Source: Bradyrhizobium jicamae
GTDB taxonomy: Bacteria; Pseudomonadota; Alphaproteobacteria; Rhizobiales; Xanthobacteraceae
Direction of reading: 5' to 3'
Length of the DNA stretch: 64,000 bases
Assembly (NCBI RefSeq): GCF_018130215.1
Contig: NZ_JAFCKQ010000008.1
Location: 124,001 to 188,000 of the forward strand
The notes under the pieces are model-generated. The model did no database searches. It saw only the letters and a program-made list of their open reading frames with translations, and was not told the origin of the DNA. A program made the position numbers and the translations under genes. Within the stretch, counting starts at the first letter, position 1; each line of letters starts with the position of its first letter. Positions 1 to 8,083 of the stretch are shown in pieces.

Positions 1-2
1 AT

Positions 3-461
3 GACAACGTCATGCCGCGGGAGGTCCTGTTTCAGGCCGGCGGCCCCGTGCTGTTTTTCCCCTACACGTTCCGCGGCGCATTCTCGGCGAAGCGGATCGG
101 CATTTGTTGGGATGGTAGCCGGTTGGCAGCGCGCGCCCTGCACGATGCGATGCCGTTGCTGCAAAATGCCGATGCCCTCACCGTGATCTCGATCACCAGT
201 TCGGAGTGGACCTTGCCCGAAAGCTCGACCGACTACCTGTTGCGGTACCTGGCTCAGTCCGGTCTGCCCGCACGGGTCGCCTCGTTCCCCTCGGCCCGGT
301 CGGAGATCCAACCTGCGATTCTGTCGATCGCGGCAGACGAAAGCCTGGATCTGCTGGTAATGGGCGGATATGGCCACTCCCGGCTGCAAGAAACGCTGCT
401 CGGCGGCGTCACGCGCGACATGCTTCAGGCAATGACAGTTCCAGTCCTGATGTCGCACTGA
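3..461 (+). CDS. Universal stress protein (UspA family), 5' end outside window
   Basis: The frame is open from the first bases, so the true start lies upstream and only the C-terminal ~152 residues are seen. The visible part is a UspA-fold domain: a strand with WDGS near the start, a middle segment on DLLVMGG, and the nucleotide-binding glycine motif GGYGHS followed nine residues later by a second glycine (LLGGVTRDML), ending in the usual terminal strand VPVLMSH. ATP-binding Usp proteins of this kind are common in FixK/FNR regulons of alphaproteobacteria and act in the cytoplasm under energy or oxygen stress. A cytochrome c gene follows after 14 bases, probably in the same operon. Family assignment is firm; the exact role is not. 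Confidence 0.85.
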   Translation, partial: DNVMPREVLFQAGGPVLFFPYTFRGAFSAKRIGICWDGSRLAARALHDAMPLLQNADALTVISITSSEWTLPESSTDYLLRYLAQSGLPARVASFPSARSEIQPAILSIAADESLDLLVMGGYGHSRLQETLLGGVTRDMLQAMTVPVLMSH

Positions 462-475
462 GGAAGTGGCTGCCA

Positions 476-832
476 ATGGGGCGTGCAAGCTCATTTATTC
501 TCGGAGCCGGCCGTTGCCTGACGGGTGCGCTCGTGCTGGGTGCGGCGTTGACGACCGACGCAAACGCCGATCAGGAGCAAGGTCGACGGCTCGCTCGCCT
601 CTATTGCGCCCGCTGTCATTCGATTGACAAGATCAGCCGAAGCCCGCTGAAACTCGCCCCCCCATTCCGAACACTGCACGAGCGTTATCCGGTTGAGACG
701 CTCCAGGAGGCGCTCGCGGAGGGTATCGTCACCGGTCACCCGTCCATGCCCGAGTTCAGCTTCGAGGCGGATCAAGTCAACGATTTCATCCTGTTCCTGA
801 AGTCGCTGGAGGATGGCAGGGTCGACCGTTGA
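476..832 (+). CDS. Small periplasmic c-type cytochrome (mono-haem)
   Basis: The 118-residue product has an N-terminal hydrophobic export segment (about residues 7-30), a single haem-attachment motif CARCH (C44, C47, H48) and a plausible distal methionine in GHPSMPEF (M91). Size and layout fit a class I soluble or membrane-anchored cytochrome c. The ATG at 476 is chosen because AGGAAG lies 9 bases upstream; a longer in-frame extension overlaps the stress-protein gene and has no signal sequence. It sits 14 bases after the Usp gene and before a CBS-domain gene in a low-oxygen neighbourhood, so a role as an electron carrier in microaerobic or nitrite respiration is an inference. The redox partner cannot be told from sequence. 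Confidence 0.8.
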   Translation: MGRASSFILGAGRCLTGALVLGAALTTDANADQEQGRRLARLYCARCHSIDKISRSPLKLAPPFRTLHERYPVETLQEALAEGIVTGHPSMPEFSFEADQVNDFILFLKSLEDGRVDR

Positions 833-893
833 GCCAGGTCAATGTGCCGCGCAAACCGATGGCTATCATTCGTCCTCAAACGGGAGGTTCGAC

Positions 894-1616
894 ATGCGTG
901 CTCACCAGATCATGACAAAACACGTCATCGGTGTCACCCCCCATACAACCGTCCAGGATGCGGCCAACATTATGTTGCGCTGCCATGTCAGCGGTCTACC
1001 GGTGCTTGATGAAAACGGCGTGCTCAGAGGGATGGTGTCCGAAGGTGATCTTCTCCGGCGTGTGGAAATCGGCACAGGACGAAAGCGATCGGCCTGGCTC
1101 GAGCTTCTCACCGGCATCGGCCGCGCGGCCGACGATTTCGTCCATGAACGTGGTCGCAAGGTCGAAGACGTGATGGCAACGAACCCGATTACGGTCGACG
1201 AGCAGGCGCCGCTCGACGAAGTCGTTCACCTGATGGAGGTGCATGCCGTAAAGCGTTTGCCGGTCATGAGCGGCCGTGCCATGGTCGGAATCGTCTCGCG
1301 TGCCGACATCCTGCGAGCGGTCGCATCAATGGCGCGCGAGATTCCGGACCCCACTGCGGACGACAATCACATCCGCGAGCGCATCAAGCGACAGATAAAC
1401 ATGACGGCCTGGCGCCCCGCCGGATTCCAGGTCTGGGTCCGCAACGGGATCGTACATCTACACGGCCTGATTTTCGATGATCGCACGCGCCAGGCTACGA
1501 TCGTACTGGTCGAGAATGTTCCCGGCGTGAAGGAAGTTCACGATCATCTGTGTTTCGTTGACGGCTACTCCGGCTACTATGTGGAGTCGCCCGAAGACGT
1601 CCAGGCTGTGAGTTAG
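894..1616 (+). CDS. CBS-pair and BON domain protein
   Basis: The 240-residue protein carries two CBS motifs (about residues 1-60 and 95-150, the latter beginning VEDVMATNPITV) and a C-terminal BON domain (about 165-225, with GIVHLHGLIFDD and VPGVKEVHDHL). CBS pairs bind adenine nucleotides or similar ligands; BON domains are thought to bind membranes or lipid. The combination is common in alpha- and betaproteobacteria next to stress and FixK genes, but its reaction is unknown. The start at 894 follows GGGAGG at a good distance; an upstream ATG at 813 overlaps the cytochrome gene and adds no domain. It is probably co-transcribed with the two genes before it. Confidence 0.82.
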   Translation: MRAHQIMTKHVIGVTPHTTVQDAANIMLRCHVSGLPVLDENGVLRGMVSEGDLLRRVEIGTGRKRSAWLELLTGIGRAADDFVHERGRKVEDVMATNPITVDEQAPLDEVVHLMEVHAVKRLPVMSGRAMVGIVSRADILRAVASMAREIPDPTADDNHIRERIKRQINMTAWRPAGFQVWVRNGIVHLHGLIFDDRTRQATIVLVENVPGVKEVHDHLCFVDGYSGYYVESPEDVQAVS

Positions 1617-1685
1617 TGACATGTGAGGCCACTCTGTCAGGTCGGAAAACGCGCTCCGGGAACGGTGCGCTGGGGAGAAGCGTCC

Positions 1686-1931
1686 ATGGATGAAATCACC
1701 CATTTCGTTGCGGTACCGTACGACCTGAGCGACCAACGACTCGTCGCGGGTCAACAGCTCAAGTGCGCCACCCCTTCCGCAGCGATCGAGCACGCCAAGC
1801 ACTTTTGGAAGACATTCGGCCACACTGGTGCCGTCGCAGTTGTCCGCACGGGGTATCCAGAACCCAAAACGACGGTGCTTAGGACGTTTGGCATGGTCCC
1901 TTCGTACGAAGACCTACGTACAATTACTTAG
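1686..1931 (+). CDS. Small conserved-looking hypothetical protein, 81 aa
   Basis: The product begins MDEITHFVAVPYDLSDQRLV and is a mixed, soluble sequence with no signal peptide or membrane helix. The ATG at 1686 follows a GGGGAGAAG ribosome-binding stretch. I do not recognise a named domain. Codon use and the regular helix-like middle (AAIEHAKHFWKTFGHTG) support a real gene. It lies between the CBS-BON gene and fixK on the same strand and may be part of the same low-oxygen group. Confidence 0.6.
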   Translation: MDEITHFVAVPYDLSDQRLVAGQQLKCATPSAAIEHAKHFWKTFGHTGAVAVVRTGYPEPKTTVLRTFGMVPSYEDLRTIT

Positions 1932-2022
1932 GTGGTTTCTACTTAGGGGAAATATCCAAATTTCCGAGCTTGCCGGAAGCGGTCAGTCTGTGTCCATCGA
2001 AGTTCCCGCGATGGAGCCAGCC

Positions 2023-2694
2023 ATGCAGACCCAGGCCACCCTTTCTCTCAGCCATCACCCCGCCAGCGTCTTCCGTGGGCAACCTCGCGCCGAGGGGCCA
2101 TTCGGCATGATCGGAACCCCAATGCGGTACGCCCGCAACACCGAGATCTACGGCGAGGCCGAGCCGGCGGAATACCTCTATCAACTCGTCTTTGGCGCCG
2201 TGCGAACCTACAAGATCCTCGACGACGGGCGTCGTCAGATCGGCTCCTTCTACCTGCCCGGAGATATTTTCGGATTCGAAGCGGGTGACGCCCACAATTC
2301 CTCAGCTGAGGCCATCTGCGAAAGCCAGGTCATGATGGTCAAGCGTAACGCGCTCATGGTGCGCGCCAGCCACGAACGCGACCTCGCGCGACAGCTGTGG
2401 GTCGCGACGGCTCTGGAACTGCGCCGCTTCCAGGAACATCTGGCGCTTCTTATCAGCAGCGCTGAAGAGCGGGTCGTTGGGTTCCTGATCGACATGGCTC
2501 GTCGCGCGACGAAGAATGCCACAATCGAACTCCCCATGTCGCGACAAGACATCGCCGACTATCTTGGCCTGACGATCGAGACGGTGTCGCGAACCTTTAC
2601 CCAACTCGAGCAGACCGGCGTGATCGCTCTGCGGACCTCACGCCGGGTTGAGCTGCGCAATCGTGCCATGCTGAATCGCCTCGGTGCGTCGTAA
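2023..2694 (+). CDS. fixK: FixK-type Crp/Fnr transcription regulator
   Basis: The 223-residue protein has an N-terminal cyclic-nucleotide-binding-type beta barrel (about residues 35-125, with LYQLVFGAVRTY and GSFYLPGDIFGFE) and a C-terminal Crp helix-turn-helix with SRQDIADYLGLTIETVSRTF. It lacks the N-terminal cysteine cluster of FNR, which is the hallmark of FixK proteins that are controlled through FixLJ rather than sensing oxygen themselves. The ATG at 2023 is preferred because GGAG sits six bases upstream; an ATG at 2011 is possible. FixK activates promoters with TTGAT-N4-ATCAA boxes, and related boxes are found in this window. A strong terminator follows at 2780. Confidence 0.85.
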   Translation: MQTQATLSLSHHPASVFRGQPRAEGPFGMIGTPMRYARNTEIYGEAEPAEYLYQLVFGAVRTYKILDDGRRQIGSFYLPGDIFGFEAGDAHNSSAEAICESQVMMVKRNALMVRASHERDLARQLWVATALELRRFQEHLALLISSAEERVVGFLIDMARRATKNATIELPMSRQDIADYLGLTIETVSRTFTQLEQTGVIALRTSRRVELRNRAMLNRLGAS

Positions 2695-2779
2695 GCGGTG
2701 CGATCTCGCCTATCAAGACTCTTAGGCCGTGCTCCCGTCACATTTGGGATCGCGGGAACCGATCTACTCCCCAACTCAT

Positions 2780-2820
2780 GGCCGCCCAATCCTCGAGATT
2801 GAGCGGCCTCTTTGTTTGTT
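2780..2820 (+). terminator. Intrinsic terminator after fixK
   Basis: Inverted repeat GGCCGC...GCGGCC (2780-2785 with 2803-2808) with an inner CAATC/GATTG pairing across a CTCGA loop, followed by a T-rich run TCTTTGTTTGTT. It ends rightward transcription from fixK before the convergent ccoG gene. Confidence 0.8.
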
Positions 2821-2906
2821 GCGCGTCCAGGATGCATGACGAACTACGCGCGCTGATCAAAAAGCACGAGGGTATTACTGAAACCACTTTCTGCGCGCGC
2901 GACGGC

Positions 2907-4334
2907 TCAGCGCTCGACAAACCTGTCCGTTGCAGAGAGAACCGTGGTGCCGCTTTCGTCGTGCGCGGTGAACGTCACGTCGGCATTCCGCGAGGCCGTT
3001 GTGGTCAACGTGACCCGGACCGCCTCGGATCCCTCCGGAGCTACCTCAATTGGAGCCAAGCTTTCGTTGCCGATGATGGCCATCCTGGCATCGAGACCGC
3101 TAACAGAAAGCGTGTAGAGGTGTGTGCTTGACGACTTGTTCAGTAGCTTGACCGTGTATGCGTTGCGCACCGATCCGTCGGAGAGGCGGACGGCAACCGG
3201 GTCCCGATCGTGCTGGACGGAAAGAGTCGCGTTTGTCCTGGCCGCGAAGGCAACAACAATCGCGCCGGCCAGAGCGAAACAGGCTGCGGCGAGACCGACC
3301 GTCTTGGGACGCACGGGCCGATTGACGGGAGCTTCCTTTCGGCGACCGCGCTCGATGTTTTTCCAGCTTTCGTAGTCGATCAGTCCGCGCTGGCGGCCAA
3401 GCTTCAACATCACGCCGTCGCAGGCGTCGACGCAGAGCCCACAGTTGATGCAAGCGTAGTTCGGCCCCTCCCTGATATCGATGCCGATCGGACAGACCGC
3501 GACACACTGACCACAGTCCACGCAGTCTCCTGCCGGTTTGCCCTGAAGCCGCAATTCGGCTGCCTTCTTCGCCGACGTCCGCTGCTCTCCGCGATAGTCG
3601 CGATAGTTCACCGTATAAGCCTCCGGATCCCAGATCGCTCCTTGCAATCGCGGCCATGGACACATGAAGGTGCAGACCTGCTCGCGCGCGAAGCCGGCGA
3701 GGCCATAGGTCGTCCCCGCGAAGACAACGATCCAGGTCAGCGCGCTGGCTGAGACGTCTCCGGTTGCAAGGGCTCGCACCAGGCCGGGTGCGTCGGTGAA
3801 GTAGAAGATCAGGGTGCCACCAGTCGCCAGGGAGATCAGCAGCCAAGCCGCGTGCTTGGCGACCATCCGTGCGGCCCGCTTGGGGCCGAGGGGCGCACCG
3901 ATGTTCTTGAGCCGCTGACGCCGGTCGCCCTCGATCAGTCGCTCGACGAGCAGGAACAAGTCGGTCCAGACCGTCTGCGGACAGGCGAAGCCGCACCAAA
4001 GGCGGCCCGCCAGCGCGTTGGCCAGGATCAGGATGGTCGAGGCGAGCACCAGAAGGCCCGTGACGAGGTACAGGTCCTGTGGCCATATCTCGACGAAGAA
4101 GGCGTAGAGCCGACCATTCGCGAAGTCGAGCAGGACCGCCTGGTCAGGCTCATTGGGGCCGCGGTCCCAACGGATGAAGGGCGTCACGTAGTAGATCGAC
4201 AATGTCAGTAGCAGAATGCCCCACTTGATGCGCCGGATCGGCCCCTTCACGGCCTGGGGCACGACCGGCTGGCCGGCCGCCGCGGCAGCCTTCGCGCGCG
4301 TCTTCGCGTGATCAATTTCGATGGTGATCGCCAT
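2907..4334 (-). CDS. ccoG: Cytochrome c oxidase accessory protein CcoG (RdxA/FixG)
   Basis: The 475-residue membrane protein matches CcoG. It has an N-terminal helix pair around GILLLTLSIYYVTPF, the motif WCGFACPQTVWTDLF, a central ferredoxin part with two 4Fe-4S cysteine sets (CVDCGQCVAVCP and CINCGLCVDAC), and a C-terminal FixG immunoglobulin-like domain. CcoG is a copper reductase that helps load copper in cbb3 oxidase assembly. Start at 4334 is set by AAGGA seven bases upstream; an upstream in-frame start overlaps the DUF59 gene. No ccoNOP or ccoHIS genes are nearby. Here ccoG is the last gene of the nnrS operon, 10 bases after the DUF59 gene, which ties it to NO and denitrification functions rather than to its usual oxidase locus. 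Confidence 0.93.
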   Translation of the reverse strand: MAITIEIDHAKTRAKAAAAAGQPVVPQAVKGPIRRIKWGILLLTLSIYYVTPFIRWDRGPNEPDQAVLLDFANGRLYAFFVEIWPQDLYLVTGLLVLASTILILANALAGRLWCGFACPQTVWTDLFLLVERLIEGDRRQRLKNIGAPLGPKRAARMVAKHAAWLLISLATGGTLIFYFTDAPGLVRALATGDVSASALTWIVVFAGTTYGLAGFAREQVCTFMCPWPRLQGAIWDPEAYTVNYRDYRGEQRTSAKKAAELRLQGKPAGDCVDCGQCVAVCPIGIDIREGPNYACINCGLCVDACDGVMLKLGRQRGLIDYESWKNIERGRRKEAPVNRPVRPKTVGLAAACFALAGAIVVAFAARTNATLSVQHDRDPVAVRLSDGSVRNAYTVKLLNKSSSTHLYTLSVSGLDARMAIIGNESLAPIEVAPEGSEAVRVTLTTTASRNADVTFTAHDESGTTVLSATDRFVER

Positions 4335-4344
4335 TGTCCATCCT

Positions 4345-4659
4345 TCAACTGTCCCCGGCGACTCCAAGCGAATTCCGGAGGGCCGGATCGATGCGGTCCG
4401 CAGACCACTGCGGCTCGAACGTCATCTCCACGTTGACCGTGCCGACGCCAGGAACGCGCGCAGCGGCATTCTCCACGCCGGCCCTCAGGAAGCCCGTCGC
4501 GGGACATCCGGGCGTGGTCGCCGTCATCGTGATCCGGACGGCGCCGTCGACCACGGAAATGTCGTAGACGAAGCCGAGATCGACGACGTTCTCGCCCAGT
4601 TCCGGATCGATCACGACCCGCAGCGCATCGCGGATCCGCCCTTCGAGGCCGCTCGTCAT
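4345..4659 (-). CDS. DUF59 / MIP18-PaaD-like metal-sulfur cluster assembly protein
   Basis: The 104-residue protein is a single DUF59 (Fe-S assembly P) domain: it has the family's IDPELGENVVDLGFVYDI segment and the signature TTPGCPATGF with the conserved reactive cysteine. Relatives (SufT, PaaD, MIP18) help mature iron-sulfur proteins. The start overlaps the stop of the DUF2249 gene by four bases (ATGA), and ccoG begins 10 bases downstream, so it is translationally coupled inside the nnrS operon. A role in repairing or building clusters damaged by NO is an inference from context. Confidence 0.85.
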   Translation of the reverse strand: MTSGLEGRIRDALRVVIDPELGENVVDLGFVYDISVVDGAVRITMTATTPGCPATGFLRAGVENAAARVPGVGTVNVEMTFEPQWSADRIDPALRNSLGVAGDS

Positions 4660-5162
4660 AAGGGCGCCCTCACCGTGAGTTGGTAGGTCGCCCCGTCCGG
4701 CGCGAACCCCCCAAGCCAGCGAAATCCGCGTTTCTCGAGTTGAGGAAACAGGAATACCGGCTCCCGCCGCAGCAGCGCCGAGAGCGTCTCGCCTGGACCG
4801 AGGTTGTCGGCGGCGGCAAGGATTCGGACCATGGGCTCGGGGGGATCGAGGTCGCGGTTGTCGAGTTGGATCGCAGGCTCCGGCCAATTGTCGAAGCTGG
4901 AATTGGTCATGGCCGGCGTCCGCTCCTGGGGCGCGCCGGCCGGCGTAAACAGCACCTCCCATTCGCCGCCCTCGAGCGGCCGCTCCGAATGCGCAAATCC
5001 CTTGTTGAGCATGACCGCGAACAGCGGCACAGGCTTGAACGTCACGTAGAGGCGCATCCCCTGGCCCGACTCGAGGTTGTCGAGCGCGGCCATGATGACC
5101 GAGAACGGCTCACCGCCTGCGCGCAGGATCGGACGGACGTCGACATCGATGTATTCGGTCAT
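4656..5162 (-). CDS. Tandem DUF2249 protein
   Basis: The 168-residue protein contains two DUF2249 repeats, about residues 5-75 (DVDVRPILRAGGEPFSVIMA to RPLEGGEWEV) and 95-165 (IQLDNRDLDPPEPMVRIL to FAPDGATYQL). Each shows the pattern of an aspartate-led strand, a helix, a short LYVTFKPVPLF-like strand and a final W-x-G/V-x-F/Y strand. The family has a SirA/TusA-like small fold and often occurs in denitrification gene sets, alone or joined to hemerythrin domains, but no biochemical function is established. It overlaps the DUF59 gene by four bases and lies 22 bases after the membrane protein gene. Confidence 0.85.
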   Translation of the reverse strand: MTEYIDVDVRPILRAGGEPFSVIMAALDNLESGQGMRLYVTFKPVPLFAVMLNKGFAHSERPLEGGEWEVLFTPAGAPQERTPAMTNSSFDNWPEPAIQLDNRDLDPPEPMVRILAAADNLGPGETLSALLRREPVFLFPQLEKRGFRWLGGFAPDGATYQLTVRAPL

Positions 5163-5184
5163 GTTACTCCCTTTCGTTTCCTTT

Positions 5185-6522
5185 TCACGGATTCGCGTAC
5201 AGCAGATGAGGCATCACTGTGCCGATTGGCAGGCGTTGCGGACCTGCGACATCGGCAAGCCGTCGAATCCGGACGATTTCGCGAGCGATACCGACGACGC
5301 CGACGATCATCGCGACGGCGGCGATCCGGAAGCTATTTGGCTCGGCGATCAGCAACGTCACGGTCCCGATCCAGACCGCCGCGTAGTAGATGACAAACCA
5401 CTTGGTCGCCCGCCCCTCCGCAACGAGATCCTGAACGCGGGGGGTTGGCGCCCTGCCCATGACCGGGCCGTAGGTCTCGAGCCAAGTCAGGAAGGCGACG
5501 ATCTTATAGAGCTTGGCTAGCACCAGACCCGACAGCCAGCCGAAGATCGCGAGGAAGGCGAACGCGCCGATCTGCTCGGGAAAGGCATCGATCGAAACGA
5601 GCGCGATCCCGAGCAACCCGGTGCCCGCCAGGCTCGCGAAGGACAGCGTAGCCATCCGCATATTGAGCTCGAGATGCCGCCGCTTCCGCAGGCGGAACAA
5701 CCCTGCGATGTCTCGTCCGTACAACACGGCCGACGCCAGACCAAGGATGGCAGAAATCGACAACACTACGTTCAGTCCGGACGCAAAGCCGACGGCCAGT
5801 GCCCCGCCCGCCACCGTCACGGCAACAGCGAACGCGCCGGCCGCCAGTGTCCAGCGGCTTTGCTGATCGTCGACGTCCGGCGACAACATGAACATGGCGA
5901 GAAGACGGTAGCTGACGCCCATCGCGGTCAACGTCAGCCAGCCGCCGAGGCCGGCAACGGCGTGCAGTGGAATTCCCTCTGCGAGGATCACCTCACCCGC
6001 GGATCCGGCACAGCCCGCCAATGCGAAGGCGAAGACAGCACCGAATGCCGCGGTCGCGCAGAGCGAAGCCAGCCCGACAAGCACGAAGCGCGCAGGTCCC
6101 GCAGGCCGCAGCCACGCGGTCAGGCCGAGGTCAACAACGACGAGACCGAAGCCTCCGACCAGCATTACAGCCCCGAGCGGCAACAGCCAAAGCGCGGGCG
6201 GCAGGCGGCCGCCCAGGGACAAGAAACCCGCGAGCAACAAGACAAGACCCGCGGAAAGCAACGCGAGCGCGGGCAGCTCCCACTTTTCGGAAAACAGGGG
6301 TTTGGCGACGAGAACGGGCACGAACTGGAACAGCGCGCCGCACATCGCAAGGCTCAGCCAGCCGATGCACACCATATGGACCAGAACGAGCGTATCGGGT
6401 GTAGCGAGATCGGCGGCAGGATAGCCGATACCGGCCACCATCATGACAAGCGCCGCGAGCAGCCAGGCAAGCGCCATCGCAAAGTAGGTCATGGACCATC
6501 GGGATATGCTGGTGCCAATCAT
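5185..6522 (-). CDS. Polytopic membrane protein of the nnrS operon, haem-copper-oxidase-I-like
   Basis: The 445-residue protein is almost entirely membrane helices, about twelve, with few charged loops. Helix-borne histidines (for example LVLVHMVCIGW and EGIPLHAVAGLGGW) recall the cytochrome-oxidase subunit I-like NO-related membrane proteins that sit beside nnrS in denitrifiers. No quinol or c-haem domain is attached. The start at 6522 follows GAGG and lies just 7 bases beyond the nnrS stop; a longer frame reaches into nnrS and is rejected. Exact function is unknown; involvement in NO handling or metal/haem traffic is inferred from the operon only. Confidence 0.75.
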   Translation of the reverse strand: MIGTSISRWSMTYFAMALAWLLAALVMMVAGIGYPAADLATPDTLVLVHMVCIGWLSLAMCGALFQFVPVLVAKPLFSEKWELPALALLSAGLVLLLAGFLSLGGRLPPALWLLPLGAVMLVGGFGLVVVDLGLTAWLRPAGPARFVLVGLASLCATAAFGAVFAFALAGCAGSAGEVILAEGIPLHAVAGLGGWLTLTAMGVSYRLLAMFMLSPDVDDQQSRWTLAAGAFAVAVTVAGGALAVGFASGLNVVLSISAILGLASAVLYGRDIAGLFRLRKRRHLELNMRMATLSFASLAGTGLLGIALVSIDAFPEQIGAFAFLAIFGWLSGLVLAKLYKIVAFLTWLETYGPVMGRAPTPRVQDLVAEGRATKWFVIYYAAVWIGTVTLLIAEPNSFRIAAVAMIVGVVGIAREIVRIRRLADVAGPQRLPIGTVMPHLLYANP

Positions 6523-6529
6523 CGCTGCC

Positions 6530-7708
6530 TCAGAGCTTTCGAGCGTGGCAAAGCAGCGGACCGTACGCGAATGCGAATCCGATGAATGCTCCCACCCAGG
6601 CGACACCCGCGACAGTCAGCAGCACCACCGAATGCCTCGAATCGACCGACGCGCAGACTCGTGCCATCGCGGCGACGACGACGGCAGCGTAGATGACCTG
6701 TGTGAGAACGGAAGCCGACAATGCCTGCCCCGTATGGCCGAGTGAGGCGCGCGTCATGACGGCGAGTGTCATCGCGCCGATCGCGCCGCCCGTCCAGGCA
6801 TGCATCCCGGCTCCAGGCGCGACGACGTCCAAAGCAGACAGCGCAGAGAGCAAGAAGCCGGCCGGCACGAAAGCGTAGGCGATGTGGAGGATAAGAACGA
6901 GCGGGTCCGACGAAGTCCGATAACCGGCCCAGCGGACAAGCCGAATGAACTGGAGGACCCCGGCGAAAGCCAGGGCGGTCGCGACCAGCCTGCCGGACGG
7001 CGCGAGCACCCAGGCGACCATGACGCAGGCACCAAAGACCAATGTGACGGCGTCGAAGCGATTGAACGGGACAGGTAACGGTCCCGGTTCGCGGCGAGCC
7101 AGCCAATTGCGCGTGAAGCTTGGTACGATCCGGCCTCCGATCACGCAGACGAGCATGACGACCAAGGCCACGCTGGCGCGCGTCGAATACTCGGCAAATC
7201 CGCAGAGATGTGCTTCGACGTGGAAGGCTATGTTGACGGCGGCCAGCAGTGTAATGATGGTGACGACTTTCAGATTGTTCCATTTGCGGCCGACGACGAT
7301 CTCGCGAGCGACCGCGACCGCGAGTAGCAGCAGAAAGATCGCATCGAGCGCTAACGCGACCTGCCATCCAAGAACGTCCGAGAACGTCGTCGCGCCCCTT
7401 CCGACTACCCAGACGGCAAACAGGACAACAAGGCGAACACCCTGTATAGGAAGGCGCCCCGTCCAGTTCGGCACCGCCGTCAGCAGAAAGCCGGCGATGA
7501 CCGCGCCGACGTAGCCGAACAGCATTTCATGGACATGCCAGTCGCGGGGTGCGAACGCGGTCGGGAGCGTGATGTGGCCTGTGAACACCACAAGCCACAG
7601 CGGAATTATGACGCCGGCGTAAGCCGCGCCAAAGAGAAAAAAAGGCCGAAACCCGTATGAAAAGAGTGCCGGTCCCTGATAGGTCCTGAGCTTCTGCATT
7701 GTCGCCAT
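6530..7708 (-). CDS. nnrS: NnrS family haem-copper membrane protein
   Basis: The 392-residue protein has the NnrS layout: about twelve membrane helices, the N-terminal LFSYGFRPFFLFGAAYA segment and conserved histidines at WHVHEMLFGYVGAVIAGFL, with PNWTGRLPIQG following. NnrS binds haem and copper and protects cells from nitric oxide stress; in several proteobacteria it is under NnrR control. ATG 7708 is chosen because AGGA lies seven bases upstream. It is the first gene of a five-gene leftward operon ending in ccoG. A 14-bp NnrR-type palindrome is centred about 62 bases upstream of the start, a normal position for class II activation. Confidence 0.92.
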   Translation of the reverse strand: MATMQKLRTYQGPALFSYGFRPFFLFGAAYAGVIIPLWLVVFTGHITLPTAFAPRDWHVHEMLFGYVGAVIAGFLLTAVPNWTGRLPIQGVRLVVLFAVWVVGRGATTFSDVLGWQVALALDAIFLLLLAVAVAREIVVGRKWNNLKVVTIITLLAAVNIAFHVEAHLCGFAEYSTRASVALVVMLVCVIGGRIVPSFTRNWLARREPGPLPVPFNRFDAVTLVFGACVMVAWVLAPSGRLVATALAFAGVLQFIRLVRWAGYRTSSDPLVLILHIAYAFVPAGFLLSALSALDVVAPGAGMHAWTGGAIGAMTLAVMTRASLGHTGQALSASVLTQVIYAAVVVAAMARVCASVDSRHSVVLLTVAGVAWVGAFIGFAFAYGPLLCHARKL

Positions 7709-7763
7709 GGACGTCCTTCCCGATCGACTGGAGACACCGTAGGTCGAGGCGGTCGGCGTCTCT

Positions 7764-7777
7764 TTGTCGGAGCGCAA
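7764..7777 (-). promoter_or_regulatory. NnrR/FixK-type box upstream of nnrS
   Basis: Forward sequence TTGTCGGAGCGCAA: half-sites TTGTC and CGCAA around a four-base spacer, one half matching the NnrR consensus TTGCG-N4-CGCAA. Its centre lies 62 bases before the nnrS start codon. Confidence 0.6.
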
Positions 7778-7974
7778 ACTGCGACGCAGATAGCTCTCAT
7801 GCCCGCATGAATCGCGCTGGTCCACGCGATGGGTGGCTTGCACTTGCTCAGGATATTGCGACCTCGAGTTCGGCTGTCTGCACTCGAGTGGGATCGAAGC
7901 GCTGACCTGGAGGGCTCGCGCTCGGGAGGGACCGGGCTCCGCCGTTCAAATAGCCCTGGTCGGGGCTCCGGACA

Positions 7975-7988
7975 TTGCGCCAGCGCAA
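7975..7988 (+). promoter_or_regulatory. Perfect NnrR-type box upstream of nnrR
   Basis: TTGCGCCAGCGCAA is an exact TTGCG-N4-CGCAA palindrome, the form described for NnrR targets. It is centred about 102 bases upstream of the nnrR start and about 270 bases from nnrS, so autoregulation of nnrR is the likeliest use. Confidence 0.75.
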
Positions 7989-8083
7989 CCTCGCGGCGGG
8001 TTCCTCGGGATATGAGGATGCGTCCCGTTGAGGCTTAGTGTGGCTCGGGGTAATCTCCGTGGCGTTCTGTAGCGAGGGTATCG

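Noticed and set aside
206..475. N-terminal extension of the cytochrome c frame
   Set aside because: It overlaps the stress-protein gene out of frame, and the export signal and ribosome site lie at 476.
3100..4086. Long antisense-type frame over ccoG
   Set aside because: It is arginine/proline-rich shadow coding of a GC-rich gene; ccoG explains the region fully.
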